In this document: positions 1 through 11,440 of the stretch, in pieces
Numbering within the stretch: position 1 is the first letter of the stretch
How the letters are laid out: every line of letters starts with the position of its first letter
NCBI RefSeq assembly: GCF_014633365.1
Contig: NC_068345.1
Coordinates: 10,548,058 to 10,612,057 of the forward strand
Source of the DNA: Diospyros lotus
Lineage: Eukaryota > Streptophyta > Magnoliopsida > Ericales > Ebenaceae
Reading direction: 5' to 3'
DNA: 64,000 nt
Translations under genes and position numbers: made by a program
The notes under the pieces: generated by a model
Database searches by the model: none
What the model was told of the DNA's origin: nothing
Seen by the model: the letters and a program-made list of their open reading frames with translations, nothing else

Positions 1-869
1 CCCAACCAAAAGCCAAAAGCTCCAAAACCAAATGCCTTTTAACGCAAGGCTTCATTGAGCAATAGATTCCAACACCACGTTACTTTTATTGAAGAACAAT
101 CAGAAAACTCCCTTCTTTAATCAAATGTGGCATATCTAATAAAGAGGCCTTTCTTTTACCTTCTAAATCCAAAGACCCCAAAACAGAACACCGGCATGCT
201 AATTACATACACAGATAGAAAGGCTTGAACAAACTGAAATCAAAGTCTGCAGCCTTACCATTAGAATACCCCATCATATTTGAACCCCGAATCAGAAAAC
301 AGCGTAGATCCCCTAAAATTAATCTGCAACAATAGCTTGAAAGGATCCATCTCACCAATGACCAACCCACACACTCCATGTATCGCTTCTCTGATTCATC
401 TCTCCAACAACAAAACTTAGCATATTATACCAGAAATAATACCACAGCATCTTCACCCCAGGATCAAAAACACAACAGAAGCAACAATCCCACCTAAACT
501 CGAAACCCCAAAGCCAAAGCACAAAAAATCAGATCAGTGTAAGAGTAAGCAGACACTAAATCTGGCTAAATCAATTTAAGGTACATGGCCATTCTCATTT
601 GAACTAGCAGTGTGGTTTTGGCTATTCTCCCTTCACCACAGAAACTGAACCCATCAGTTTTTCTTGTACACCATGATGCAACGAACCACATGTTTCCACG
701 CAGTCGCTGCCACTGCAGGGACCCAAAAACTCAATATAGTTATCTCCCTTCACCGTTTGGGCCATTGTCTTAACATCATAGAGCAGGAGCAGTGGATTGC
801 TCTTAACAGCAGCATAACTCCATCAAGTTGAAGCAAAGTGAAGACCTACTAGCAGAATCGAAACCCATT
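1..869. other. Unassigned flank left of the copia element
   Basis: AT-rich DNA with no long open frame, no clear repeat and no splice-consistent exon that I recognise. It is the left half of the sequence interrupted by the copia insertion; the right half resumes at 9579 and leads into an L1-type LINE relic on the minus strand. It may therefore be that LINE's 3' UTR or its downstream flank, but I see no poly-A tract to prove it. Confidence 0.4.
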
Positions 870-874
870 AAATC

Positions 875-1657
875 TGTTGTTGATGTGTGAAGCATCAAAG
901 CGGCACCGTTTTAATGCAGGAGTTGGGAGGGTCATGGTGGCAACCTCGGGCTGCCTTTTGGCGCCCGATGGATGGCCACATGGCAACCATCCGTGCATTC
1001 CAGATGGTGCCTATTTGAGCCTCTCGTGCTAAGAAATATCGTGTTGCACGATTTGATCCCAGCCCTCCATCTTACTTTATGCTACCTCATCTCATCCGTC
1101 CAAGATAGTTATTTATCTCTCTCTCTCTTGGGATTTGAAGCGGCATTCGATATACCCCAATTTCGCCATTGACAAAAAGAAGAAGGTAAGGTCGAGGATC
1201 AAAGAGAGAAGGGAGGGAAAGAAGGTAAGCTATTCGGGTGTTGCTTCTGTTTGAGGAAGTCTTGTGGCTTTCCTCGTTTTGTTATGTAAAGCTCTGTACA
1301 AGGTTTTTTGTATGTATGATTTTCTTTCTGATTTGACAGTTGTGCCCTAATCTGTATTAGTGATTTTGGGCGATTTTCTTTATCAAATCAGTAGTGTACA
1401 GAGTGTTTCGTGAGCTTCCTCTGTGGGTGTAATCTCTATTTCTCATATAGTGCAGTGAGCTCTTCTCACCGGAGCTCAACGTGGACGTAGCCCTTTTTGG
1501 GGTGAATCACGATAAAATCTCTCGTGTTCTTGTCTTTATGTCTTTGTGTGTTTGCTGCTTGTGTTTGTCTTTCTAGTACCAATTATACCTCTGTTGTTGG
1601 GTTCGAAAAAGGCATTAGTGGTATCAATGTGTGTGCATTTCTGTATTTTGTGCAACA
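875..1657 (+). repeat. copia 5' LTR
   Basis: 783 bp, TG...CA ends, aligned throughout with 8788-9573 apart from scattered substitutions and small indels. A CT-rich run lies near its middle (about 1110-1129). It starts directly after the AAATC target duplication and ends immediately before AG and the primer binding site. Confidence 0.93.
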
Positions 1658-1659
1658 AG

Positions 1660-1672
1660 TGGTATCAGAGCC
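1660..1672 (+). promoter_or_regulatory. copia primer binding site (tRNA-iMet)
   Basis: TGGTATCAGAGCC, two bases after the left LTR, is the standard plant primer site complementary to the 3' end of initiator tRNA-Met. It primes minus-strand DNA synthesis. Confidence 0.93.
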
Positions 1673-1860
1673 ATTTCTTTGATATGCACTGTGAGAGTCT
1701 TTGTTTTATTTCACTCAGAGTCGGTCTAGGGTTGTTCTTCGCTCGATTAGTCCTGTTTTGAATCTCTAAGGTTTTCTGAAGAGTCACGGTCAATGAGTGT
1801 TTTCTGTGTGTCTCTGTCAGTGTCTAGGGTTTCATTAGGATACCTTCGTGTAAGGCGAAG

Positions 1861-2919
1861 ATGACAACAACTCGATTTGAAATCGATACATTTGATGGAA
1901 AGGTGGATTTCGGAAGTTAGAAAAAAAAGATAAGAGTATTACTCTCTCATCACAAAGTGCTTATTGTACTTGAACCGAATGACATAAAATAGTCCACTGA
2001 GCAATCAACTAGGACCAATGAGATAAGGGAGGAAGCATTCAACTTGATATTTCTCCATTTGGGAGATACTGTTATCAGGAAGGTAGACGGTATGAGTAAT
2101 CCCCTTGATTTATAAAATAGACTTGAATCTTTGTATGCTGTTATTTCTGCTCCTAACTTAGTTTATTTGAAAGGTATGCTATTCAATTTTAAAATGAATA
2201 CATCAAAATCTATGGATGATAATATAGATGAATTTACTAAACTTACATTGATGTTAAGAGGAACTGACCAAGCCTTAGGAGACACCAGTGAGGTAACTTA
2301 TTACTTGATGATTACAATATAATTAAACATGCTTTATAGTATACCGGTATTGTGCCCACTTTAGAACTAGTAATCTCTGGAATCAAGGCAAGGGAGTTAG
2401 AATTGCACACTTCTAAGAAACTTGATAACAATTTATTTGTTAAGGGTAAATTTGAAAAGGGTCAAAATAGTTTTAATAACAATCAGAATGGGGGTACAGG
2501 ACAAAAGGGAAAACAAAAACAATCGAAATGGAAACGCTACCACTGTGGGAAAGAGAGCCACATTAAGAAATACTGTTATGATTTTATTAAAAAAACAGAA
2601 ACATGGTAGGAATGTGACACTAGCTGCCAGTAATTCAAACTCTTTCGCTGAAGTTTTAAATGTCTCTTGTACATCAACTGTAAATGAATGGATTATGGAT
2701 TCAGGATGCTCCTTTCACATGTGTCCAAATATAGATTGGTTTCAAAACTTTAGCACAAAAGAAACTGGTATTGTTTTTATGGAAAATGATTCATGTAAAA
2801 TCAAAGGCATAAGTGACATATCTCTGAAATTACATGATAACAAGATTAGAATGTTAACTAATGTGAGATATGTAGCTGGATTAAAACGAAATTTGATTTC
2901 TCTTGACAACCTTAAATGA
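1861..2919 (+). pseudogene. copia gag and protease, degenerate
   Basis: The gag start ATG at 1861 opens a frame interrupted by stops at 1918, 1990 and 2113. Reading continues in the same frame to about 2322, then shifts. The CCHC zinc knuckle near 2535-2575 reads RYHC...H....C, so its first cysteine is replaced by arginine. The protease follows with the motif DSGC (codons at 2698-2709) in the usual WIMDSG context. At least two frame changes separate gag, protease and the integrase start at about 2903. Family role: gag packages the RNA and the protease matures the polyprotein; neither can be made intact here. Confidence 0.88.
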
Positions 2920-3410
2920 ATTAGGGTTTTCATATAAAGCTGAAAATGGTTTTCTGCATGTGTTTAAGAACGATGACCTTATTCTCTCTGGTACAAAGAA
3001 ACATGGTTTATATGTGTTGAATGGTTATTGTCATATTCTATCTGCATGCATAGTTAAATCTGATAGAATAGATCTGTGGCACTTGAAACTTGGCCATATG
3101 AGCCAGAAAAGGCTACAAGCACTGTCCAACCAAGAGTACCTTGGTTCAGTGTCTGCAGATGCCTTAGGCTTCTGTGAGCCATGTACACTAGGCAAGCAAC
3201 ACAAGCTGAGTTTCCCAAAGGGAACTCATCTGGCGAAGGCATGCCTAGAGTATTTGCATGCAGACCTTTGGGATCCCTCCCAAGTTCCCTCACACAGCAG
3301 TAACAGGTATTTCTTGTCCATAATTGATGATTTTTCTAGAAAGGTATGGATATTTTTAATGAAATCTAAGAATCAAACTCTAGAAAAATTTAGATCATGG
3401 AAAAATTTAG
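2903..3410 (+). pseudogene. copia integrase, N-terminal part
   Basis: The frame carries the HHCC zinc-binding module (WHLKLGHM ... CEPCTLGKQ, about 3075-3200) followed by the start of the DDE core (HADLW and IDDFSR). It stops being copia at about 3410, where RTE sequence begins. The second catalytic aspartate region (the usual TDNG stretch) is on neither side of the LINE, so a segment of roughly 100 bp seems to have been lost at the insertion. Confidence 0.85.
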
Positions 3411-6338
3411 ATCAAAGCTCAAATCCAAAGTCAAGGCCAAAAACAAAATCATAGATTAAGGATTGGGTCATGGAACATAGGAACATTAACAGGAAAAGCT
3501 ATGGAAGTGGTGGATGTGATGATTAGGAGAAAAATTAATATTATGTGCCTTCAAGAGACGAGATGGGTAGGAAAAAAAACAAAAACTTTATCAGAAGCTG
3601 GATATAAAATATGGTACACAGGAACTGATCGAGCGAAAAATGGAGTGGGGATTATTATGGATAAAAGCTTAATAGATGAGGTAGTGGATGTAAAGAGAAT
3701 AGGGGATAGGATTATTATGGTGAAGATTAGTCTAGGAAGAATGACTATGAATATCTTTAGTACATATGCACCACAAGCGGGGTTAGGTGATGAGATAAAA
3801 GCAAAATTCTGGGATGACCTAGAAGGACTCATACAAATGATACCAAGAGGAGAGAAAGTGATTATAGGAGGTGACTTAAATGGGCACGTGGGTAGAGACG
3901 GAAACGGATATAGAGAGGTACACGGAGGGTATGGATTCGGGAAAATTAATAATGAGGGTAAATCTATCTTAGATTTTGCTATGGCATATGAGCTCATTAT
4001 AACCAATACTAGGTTCAAAAAACGGGACGAACACTTAATCACATATAAAAATATCACCTCAAGCACCCAAATAGATTACTTCCTCATGAGATAAGAGGAT
4101 CGGTTATGTTGTAGGAATTGTAAGGTGATACCAGGAGAGTGTTTGACTACTCAACATAGACTTCTAGTACTTGACGTCCAAGTAAGAAATTGGAAGAGAA
4201 AAAATCACATAAAACAAAATCTAAGAATCAGGTGGTGGAATTTAAAAGGGGAGAAACAACTAATTTTCAAAGAAAAATTAAGGGGTAGAAGGGAATGGAA
4301 TGGAGAAAGACAGACAAACCAAATGTGGAAAGAAATGGCTAATGCTTTGAGAAGCACGGCAAAGGTAGCCCTTTGAGAGACAAATGGTAGAGCCCCTAAC
4401 CTTAAGGAGTCTTGGTGGTGGAATGAAGAGGTACAATTGAAAATTAAAAATAAGAAAACTTGCTATAAGGCGGTATATCAATGCAACAATGAAGAAAATA
4501 AAAAAAATTATAAAAAAGCAAAAAAGGCAGCAAAAAAAGCTGTTAGTGAAGCAAGGTCAAAAGCATATGAGAATCTATATAAACGACTTGATACAAAAGA
4601 TGGAGAAAGAGATATATATAAATTAGCTAAAGCAAGAGAAAGAAAAACACGGGATTTAAATCAAGTGAAATGCATAAAAGATGACAATCAAAATGTTTTA
4701 GTAAATGAGGGAGCGATTAAGGAGAGATGGAAAGAGTATTTCACAAAATTATTCAATGATGGTGGTGACACAAGAGTTAGGTTGGGACATCTTAGTAACT
4801 CCGAAGGGAATGTGAGCTACACATTCTATCGACGCATAAGTTCAAATGAAATAAGGCAAGCATTAAAAAAGATGAAAAATCATAAGGCAGTGAGATCAAA
4901 TAATATACCAATAGAAGCATGGAAATGCATGGGAGAAGAGGGCATCTCCTGGCTAACACAACTATTTAACGCCATCCTTAAATCAAAAAAGATGCCAGAT
5001 GAGTGGAGGAAGAGTATTTTGGTTCCTATATATAAGAACAAATGAGATGTTCAAAACTGTGAAAATTATAGAAGAATTAAGTTAATGAGTCATACCATGA
5101 AACTCTGGGAGAGAGTAATAGAGCAGAGGCTCAGAAAGGAAACAAAGGTGTCAGAAAATCAGTTTGATTTCATGCCTGATAGGTCAACAATGGAAGCTAT
5201 ATATTTACTGAGGCGTCTAATGGAAAGGTATCGAGATCATCAGAAGGACCTACATATGGTGTTTATAGATTTAGAAAAGGCCTATGATAGGGTCCCTAGA
5301 GAAGTATTATGGAGGGTTTTAGAGAAGAAAGGAGTCAAAATAGCCTATATACAAGCCCTTAAGGACATGTATCATGGTGTAGAGACAAGGGTCAGAACAT
5401 GCGGAGGGGATACTGAACCATTTATAACTACAATAGGACTGCATCAAGGTTCTGCACTAAGTCCATACTTATTTGCCCTAGTAATGGATGAACTCACTAA
5501 AGATATTCAGACAGATGTGCCATGGTGTATGCTATTTGCAGACGACATAGTGTTGGTGGATGAAACAAAAGAAGGAGTGAACACTAAGCTTGAGTTGTGG
5601 AGAAACAATTTAGAATCTAAGGGATTTAAATTAAGTAGAAAGAAAACAGAATATATAGAATGCAAATTTAGTAAAAATGCAAGAGTGGATGATGTTATAA
5701 TAAAATTAGAAGACCAAATCTTACAAAGAAAAGACCATTTTCGATATTTGGGATCAGTGATTCAAAAAGATGGAGAAATCCATGAAGATGTCGCACATAG
5801 AATTAAGGCAGGTTGGCTAAAATGGAGAAATGCATCGGGGGTGTTATGTGATGGTAAAATCCCATTAAAATTGAAAGGAAAATTTTATAAGACAGTTATA
5901 AGACCAGTCTTGCTGTATGGCTCAGAATGTTGGGCAGTCAAATACTAGCATAAACAAAAGACGAGTGTAGCGGAGATGAGGATGTTAAGATGGATGTGCG
6001 GACATACAAGAAAGGATAAAATTAGAAATGAAGTTATTCGTAATAAGGTAGGAGTAGTGCCAATCGAGGAGAAGATGAGAGAGACTAGACTAAGATGATT
6101 TGGTCATGTGAGAAGGAGACTAAGAGACGCTCCTATGAGGAGAGTTGATGAAATGGAACAATTAGTCACAAAAAGAGGTAGAGGTAGACCCAAGAAGACT
6201 TTGGGAGAGACATTAAAATTTGATATGAAATATATGGATTTAAATGAGGATATGACAAAAGACAGAAATATATGGAAGTCTAGAATTCATGTAGCCGACC
6301 CCACATAGTGGGATAAAGGCTGGATATGTTGTTGTTTA
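3410..6338 (+). mobile_element. RTE-clade non-LTR retrotransposon inside the copia integrase
   Basis: A single-ORF LINE with an apurinic-type endonuclease then a reverse transcriptase, ending in short TTG repeats rather than poly-A, the hallmark of the plant RTE clade. Copia coding resumes right after the repeat tail with CKTHGI. The left edge is placed where copia integrase similarity stops and is accurate only to some tens of bases; I could not find an unambiguous target duplication. Two related tails lie in the window at 16645-16907 and 17329-17560. Confidence 0.88.
3440..6308 (+). pseudogene. RTE ORF: endonuclease plus reverse transcriptase
   Basis: One reading frame runs from about 3440 to a final TAG at 6306. 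It has five internal stops (4092, 4374, 5043, 5946, 6096) and no frameshift. The endonuclease (to about 4090) shows WNIGT, CLQETRW, TYAPQ and GGDLNGHVG motifs. The reverse transcriptase (about 4930-5940) shows [17 protein letters not shown] and the catalytic FADD at 5536-5547. The C-terminal part has the RGRGRPKKT and RNIWKSRI stretches typical of plant RTE proteins, often annotated as craniofacial development protein 2-like. Several stops look like C-to-T or G-to-A changes (CAG to TAG, TGG to TGA). Confidence 0.9.
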
Positions 6339-6925
6339 TGTAAAACCCATGGTATTCTTAGGCATAGAACAATAAGGAACATCCCTCAGCAAAATGGGGT
6401 TGCTGAGAGGATGAATAGAATCCTCTTAGAGAAGGTTAGATGCCTTTTGTTTACTGCTGGAATGCCTAAAACTTTTTGGGGAGAAGCCCTATAGCCGTTC
6501 ACCTAGTGAATAAGAGCCCTTCGACTATTATCAATTTTAAGTGTCCTGAGGAGCAATGGACTGGGAGACAATTGAACTTAGACTATCTAAGAGTGTTTGG
6601 TTGTGAGGCATATGCCCATCAATCAGTAGGAAAATTAGATCACAGGGCTATTAAATGTGTTTTTGTTGGATATCAAGAGGGAACCAAGGGTTATAGGCTA
6701 TGGGACAGAATTTCAGGTGGAGTTAAAATCATTATTAGCCGAGATGTAAAATTTAATGAATCAATTTTCCCATGCAAATCCGACAATAATGAAAATAACT
6801 CAATACCTAGCAACCCTAGTGACCTTATATTAGGTGGCAGTACTCAAGTTGAGGTGGAGCAACAGGATTTTCCTGCTACTCCAACCTCCCATAACCCTCT
6901 CACTCTTGATGAGCCCTTAACCTAA
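6339..6925 (+). pseudogene. copia integrase, C-terminal part
   Basis: Copia reading resumes with NIPQQNGVAERMNR, the conserved third catalytic (glutamate) block of the DDE core, continuing through the GKLDHRAIKCVFVGY block. A TAG at 6492-6494 and a TAA at 6923-6925 interrupt it. The acidic, proline-rich integrase to RT linker follows. Confidence 0.85.
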
Positions 6926-7184
6926 GAAGAGACCTCTGACCAGGATAGTGATCATGAGGCTCAACCTGATGACCCTGAGGTTGAGGAGTATGACTCTCCT
7001 CAACAAAACCTCAGTAACTATCAACTCACCAGAGACCGAGTGAGGAGGTCTATCAGGCCTCCTGTTAGATACGCATACTCAAACCTGGTATTTTGTGCCT
7101 TAATTGCTAGAATGGAGATGAGGAGCAGTGAGCCTACCTGCCATGAGGAGGTTGCCGGCTCCCATGACAGCACTACGTGGAAAT

Positions 7185-8143
7185 AGGCAATGGATGATGA
7201 AATGACCTCTTTGAAGGTAAATGAAACTTGGAAATTAGTTCCAAAACCTTATCAGTAAAAACTAATTAAATGTAAATGGTTGTTCAAACTTAAAGAAAGA
7301 ATGTCTCCATCTGATCCACTAAGATTTAAAGCAAGACTTGTAGCTAAAGGTTTTTCTCAAAGAGAAGGAATAGACTACACTGAAATCTTTTCTCCAATAG
7401 TTAAATTTAAAACCATACGTATGATGCTTGCTGTTGTAGTGCAATTTGACTTAGAACTTGAACAAATGGATGTCAAAACTGCATTTTTATATAGAGACAT
7501 TGATGAGATAATTTATATGGAACAACCTACTAGATACATTGACAATAATCATCCTGATCATGTTTGCTTACTTAAAAAATCATTGTATGGATTAAAACAA
7601 TCTCCAAGGCAATGGTGTAAAAAGTTTGATAACTTTGCTGCTGAGATTGGTTTTAACCAAAGTAAATATGATAGTTGTTTTTACTTTATACTGTCTGATG
7701 TCCCTATTTATCTCTTATTATATGTTGACGATATCTTGATCATTAGCAACTCCAAGTCAAAAATATGTAAATTGAAGTCTCTGTTGAATACTAACTTCGA
7801 CATGAAAGACTTAGGACCACCTAAGAAGATCTTAGGGATGATAGTAGAAAGAAATAGGAGTAAAAGCAAATTGAAAATACACCAGCATGATTACCTACTT
7901 AAAACTGTTCAAAAATTTGGTATGGCTGAGTGTAAAACTGTTAATGTTCCTTTAGTTGGACATTTTATATTGTCTAAAACACAGTGTCCACCATCTGAAT
8001 CTGAATCTCTTAAAATGGAAAACATACCATATGCCAATGTAATTGAGACCCTAATGTATTCGATGATAAGCACTACGCCAGACCTAGCATATTCAATATC
8101 CCTACTTAGTAGGTTTATGTCCAATCCTAGAAGAATTCACTAG
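7185..8143 (+). pseudogene. copia reverse transcriptase
   Basis: Starts in the region leading to CKWLFKLK and includes ARLVAKGFSQREG, QMDVKTAFL, SLYGLKQSPRQW and the catalytic YVDD at 7721-7732. The frame from 7280 is open for 287 codons and ends at a TAG (8141) where the family usually has a tryptophan or glutamine. A TAA at 7257-7259 also breaks the N-terminal side. The catalytic motifs survive but the polyprotein does not. Confidence 0.92.
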
Positions 8144-8158
8144 GAAGCCTTAAAATAT

Positions 8159-8692
8159 GTGCTAAAATATATTAATGGTTCATTACATGTTGGCTTAAAT
8201 TTTGAAAAAAGGAGTGATACTCTTGACCTAGTGAGATATGTAGACTCAGATTTTGCAAGGGATAGAGACTCTCATAAGTCCACCACAGCATATTTCTTCA
8301 CATTGGATGGTAACTGCTTTAGCTGGAAGTCAAAGCTACAGCCTTTGGTTGCTCTGTCTACCACTGAATCAAAGTATGTGGCTGTTACTGATGCTTTTAA
8401 AGAAGCTATTTGGCTTCAAGGTCTCTTGCAAGAAATCAAGCTTCTACAAGGTAAGGTCAAGGTATTTTCTGATAGCCAGAGTGCTATTCATTTATGTAAA
8501 AATCTTGTTTACCATGAAAGAACTAAACATGTTGATGTAAAGTATCATTTTGTAAGAAATCAGGTAAGTGATGGAATTGTTGTAATTCTTAAAATGCCTA
8601 CTGAGGATAACCCAGTCGATGTTGGAACAAAGGTAGTGACTGCAGTTAAGTTCAAGCATTGCTTGGGCTTGCTGCATGTCGGAGTAGGTTAA
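8159..8692 (+). pseudogene. copia RNase H
   Basis: Same frame as the reverse transcriptase after the TAG at 8141. YVDSDFA, STTESKYVA and VFSDSQSAI give the catalytic Asp-Glu-Asp set, and the KHVDVKYHFVR motif is present. It ends with the natural stop at 8690, about 95 bp before the 3' LTR. Confidence 0.9.
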
Positions 8693-8773
8693 TCAACCTA
8701 CACGAGCAATGAAGGTGAGAATATGAGCATGTTGCACATAATATAAGTGTGAGGTTACCCACCTGTTTGATGC

Positions 8774-8787
8774 TTCAAGGTGGAGAT
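8774..8787 (+). promoter_or_regulatory. copia polypurine tract
   Basis: CTTCAAGGTGGAGAT directly precedes the 3' LTR TGTTG. AAGGTGGAGAT is the usual plus-strand primer of plant copia elements. Confidence 0.85.
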
Positions 8788-9573
8788 TGTTGTTTATGTG
8801 TGAAGCATCAAAGCGGCACCGTTTTAATGCAAGAGTTAGAGGGTCATCGTGGCAACCTCGGGCTGCCTTTTGGCACCCGATGGATGGCCACATGGCAACC
8901 ATCCGTGCATTCCAGATGGCGCCTATTTGAGCCTCCCGTGTTGAGAAATATCGTGTTGCACGATTTGATCCCAGCCCTCCATCTTGCTTTATGCTGCCTC
9001 ATCTCATCCGTCTAAGATAGCTATTTATCTCTCTCTCTCTCTCGATTTGAAACGGCATTCGATATGCCTTGATTTCGCCATTGGCAGAAAGAAGAAGGTA
9101 AGGTCGAGGATCAAAGAGAGAAAGGAGGGAAAGAAGGTAAACTCTTCGGGTGTTGTTTTTGTTTGAGGAAGTCTTGTGGCTTTCCTCGTTTTGTTATGTA
9201 AAGCTCTATACAAGGTTTTTTGTATGTATGATTTTATTTCTGATTTGACAGTTGTGCCCTAATCTGTATTAGTGATTTTGGGCGATTTTCTTTATCAAAT
9301 CAATGATGTACAGAATGTTTCGTGAACTTCATATGTGGGGGTATAATCTCTATTTCTCATATAATGTAGTAAGTTCTTCTCACCGGAGCTCAACGTGGAC
9401 GTAGCCCTTTTTGGGGTGAACCACGGTAAAATCTCTCGTGTTCTTTTCTTTCTGCCTTTGTGTGTTTGCTGCTTGTGTTTATCTTTCCAGTATCGATTAT
9501 ACCTCTGTTGTTGGGTTCAGAAAAGGCATCAATGGTATCAGTGTGTGTGTGCGTATCTGTATTTTGCGCAACA
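8788..9573 (+). repeat. copia 3' LTR
   Basis: 786 bp, partner of 875-1657. It includes a CT microsatellite (about 9027-9043) longer than that of the left copy. It is followed by the AAATC duplication at 9574-9578. Confidence 0.93.
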
Positions 9574-9578
9574 AAATC

Positions 9579-10165
9579 CTGCAAAACCAAGAACCAAGTA
9601 CCATCTGAAATAGCAGAAAATGAAGTACCAAAAAGCTGGAAAAATGGATAAAAACTTAAACTAGAACAAATATATACCAGAAGATCCCAGCAGCATTATG
9701 GCAACACTCCCAATCTACCACTGCTCACTCTGATGCATAAGCAATCAACTATTAAATTCCAAAAATCAGTACCTTTGTGGAAGGAAGGCTTCAAGCAACA
9801 GGTCCCCAAAGCAACCCCTACCTATAGCCAACTGAAGGTTAAAAACACTTGGCCTAAAGGGATAAACATAGAACCAACAAATTTAAGCTCAATAAACAGC
9901 ATTCCCAACAAAGCCAAATTCCTTCCACATACCGACAACCAAAACAATCCCAGCAGAGGCCTTGATTCTCCCACATGCATTTAATCTATTAACCATGCTA
10001 TAAACTTGTCCTTTATTTTTCCTGCCATCTCAGCTAGATGATCAGCTGAAAAATTGATCTAGCAACATACATGTTGAAATCTCACCGAATGTAAGGCTGA
10101 AGCATACCTACCAATCTTGTATAGGAAGTCCACAAATGCAAAGGTTTGGACATATACTTAGCACC
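9579..10165. other. Unassigned DNA between copia and the L1 relic
   Basis: No open frame or repeat recognised. By position it is 3' of the minus-strand L1-type RNase H, so it could be that LINE's 3' UTR, split from 1-869 by the copia insertion. Confidence 0.35.
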
Positions 10166-11440
10166 TCATACCCAACTTATAGAATCAGATTCAATAACTA
10201 TCAGAATCCTCCTTGTATGATGATTATGAAAGCTCCAAGCTTTAAGAATTGCAAAAATTTCATCTTCATTTGAATCTTTAACACCAGTAGGACACACAAC
10301 CATACATAAAGCCATTCCATTACAATTTCTTAGCACACCACCTATTCCGGACAAACCTGGTTTGGTGAAAGCTGTTCCATCAACAGTCCATTTCAAAGCT
10401 CCCTCTAGAGGAGCCCATTCAGCAACCTCTCTGCAATTATTAATGGACCCCAATGTTTTAAAGATTAGCAAAGAAAAATAATTGGTTGCCTTTGCAAGCA
10501 AATCGAGATACTTGAGCTCAGAGAAAATCGAGAGCCTAAAGAGAGCAATTTCAAACAGTTTCTCAGCTGAAACCATAGCTTTGTTAAAGATCACTTTATT
10601 TCTCTCCAGCCAGCCAGGTAGTCCATAATATGGACAGGAAGAGAGAGCCATGCCTTCCTTTGAAATTCCTGCAAGAAAAAATTCACATTTATCAAACAAC
10701 TCCTTTAGTGAACCTGATCAAATCAATTGCCTTCCCACCAACTGAATTTTGCCCCATAGCTCTAAGAAATATTACACCAAAGATATAAATGATCTGATGT
10801 TTCAGGCATCTCCATATAAAAAGGGCAAACATTACTGGAGCTGCTAATAATTCCCTTTGCGTTCAAATTTTCCCTAGTGCTTAATTTCCCAAGAGTTGTT
10901 AACCAAGTGAAGATCTCAGCCTTTGCAGGAGCAAGACTTTTGCAGATTTCAATACTAGTCTGCATAGAGAGTTATCTTCAAGTGAAAGAATTCTCTCTAG
11001 CTGGTTACAAAAGGATTTAACTGAAGAACCATCTGCACAAAATCTCCACACTGGCTTATCTTGGGCATGTTTATTTATGTTTATGGAAGATACAATACCC
11101 CATTGGATTATCCAATTGAGTTGATTCTCACTGAAATATAGGTCTGCACCACCATAAATTCCAAACCGATGATAGCCCATTCCAAAACCCCAAGCATAAA
11201 TAAGGATATTGAATACAACCTTGGAAATAATTGTTTAAAAGAAACTCACCTATCCAAAATCTTGAACCATCCTTGGCGCCACCTTTCTGACTTGAGAAGT
11301 ACCACTTTAGGATTCAATAATATCCTTCCATAAAGCCCTCTCTCCCCCCTTATGCTTGAAGAAGAAGCTTGAGAAGGATATATATTACGTTTTCCACCAA
11401 TAACTATGAAGCACAACACAGACAAAGGGACACGGGACAC
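10166..11440 (-). pseudogene. L1-type LINE relic: zf-RVT and RNase H-like region
   Basis: Read on the minus strand, 11180-10762 holds the cysteine-containing zf-RVT region typical of plant L1 ORF2 C-termini (APAKAEIFTWLTT ... CPFY ... ETSDHLYLWC). Next comes a WLERNKVIFN linker and then an RVT_3 type RNase H (about 10560-10166) with LKWTVDGT, GIGGVLRN, an acidic EDE and the ESDS block. The open stretches lie in different frames, so several frameshifts are needed. The reverse transcriptase core further upstream is not recognisable. The piece beyond about 11180 is assigned only by continuity. Confidence 0.75.

Larger units (their letters stand above)
875..9573 (+). mobile_element. Ty1/copia LTR retrotransposon, complete ends, decayed coding
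   Basis: Two LTRs (875-1657 and 8788-9573) begin TGTTGTT and end CAACA. They are flanked by a perfect 5-bp duplication AAATC at 870-874 and 9574-9578. A tRNA-Met type primer site follows the left LTR and a purine tract precedes the right one. Domain order is gag, protease, integrase, reverse transcriptase, RNase H, which is diagnostic of copia. The unusual length (8.7 kb) is explained by an RTE LINE inserted in the integrase region. Premature stops and frameshifts make it non-autonomous. Confidence 0.95.

Noticed and set aside
3551..4066. 171-codon minus-strand open frame
   Set aside because: It is the shadow of the RTE endonuclease frame on the plus strand.
9395..9651. Open frames at the right edge of the copia 3' LTR
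   Set aside because: They lie in LTR U5 sequence duplicated at 1480-1650 and have no coding signature.
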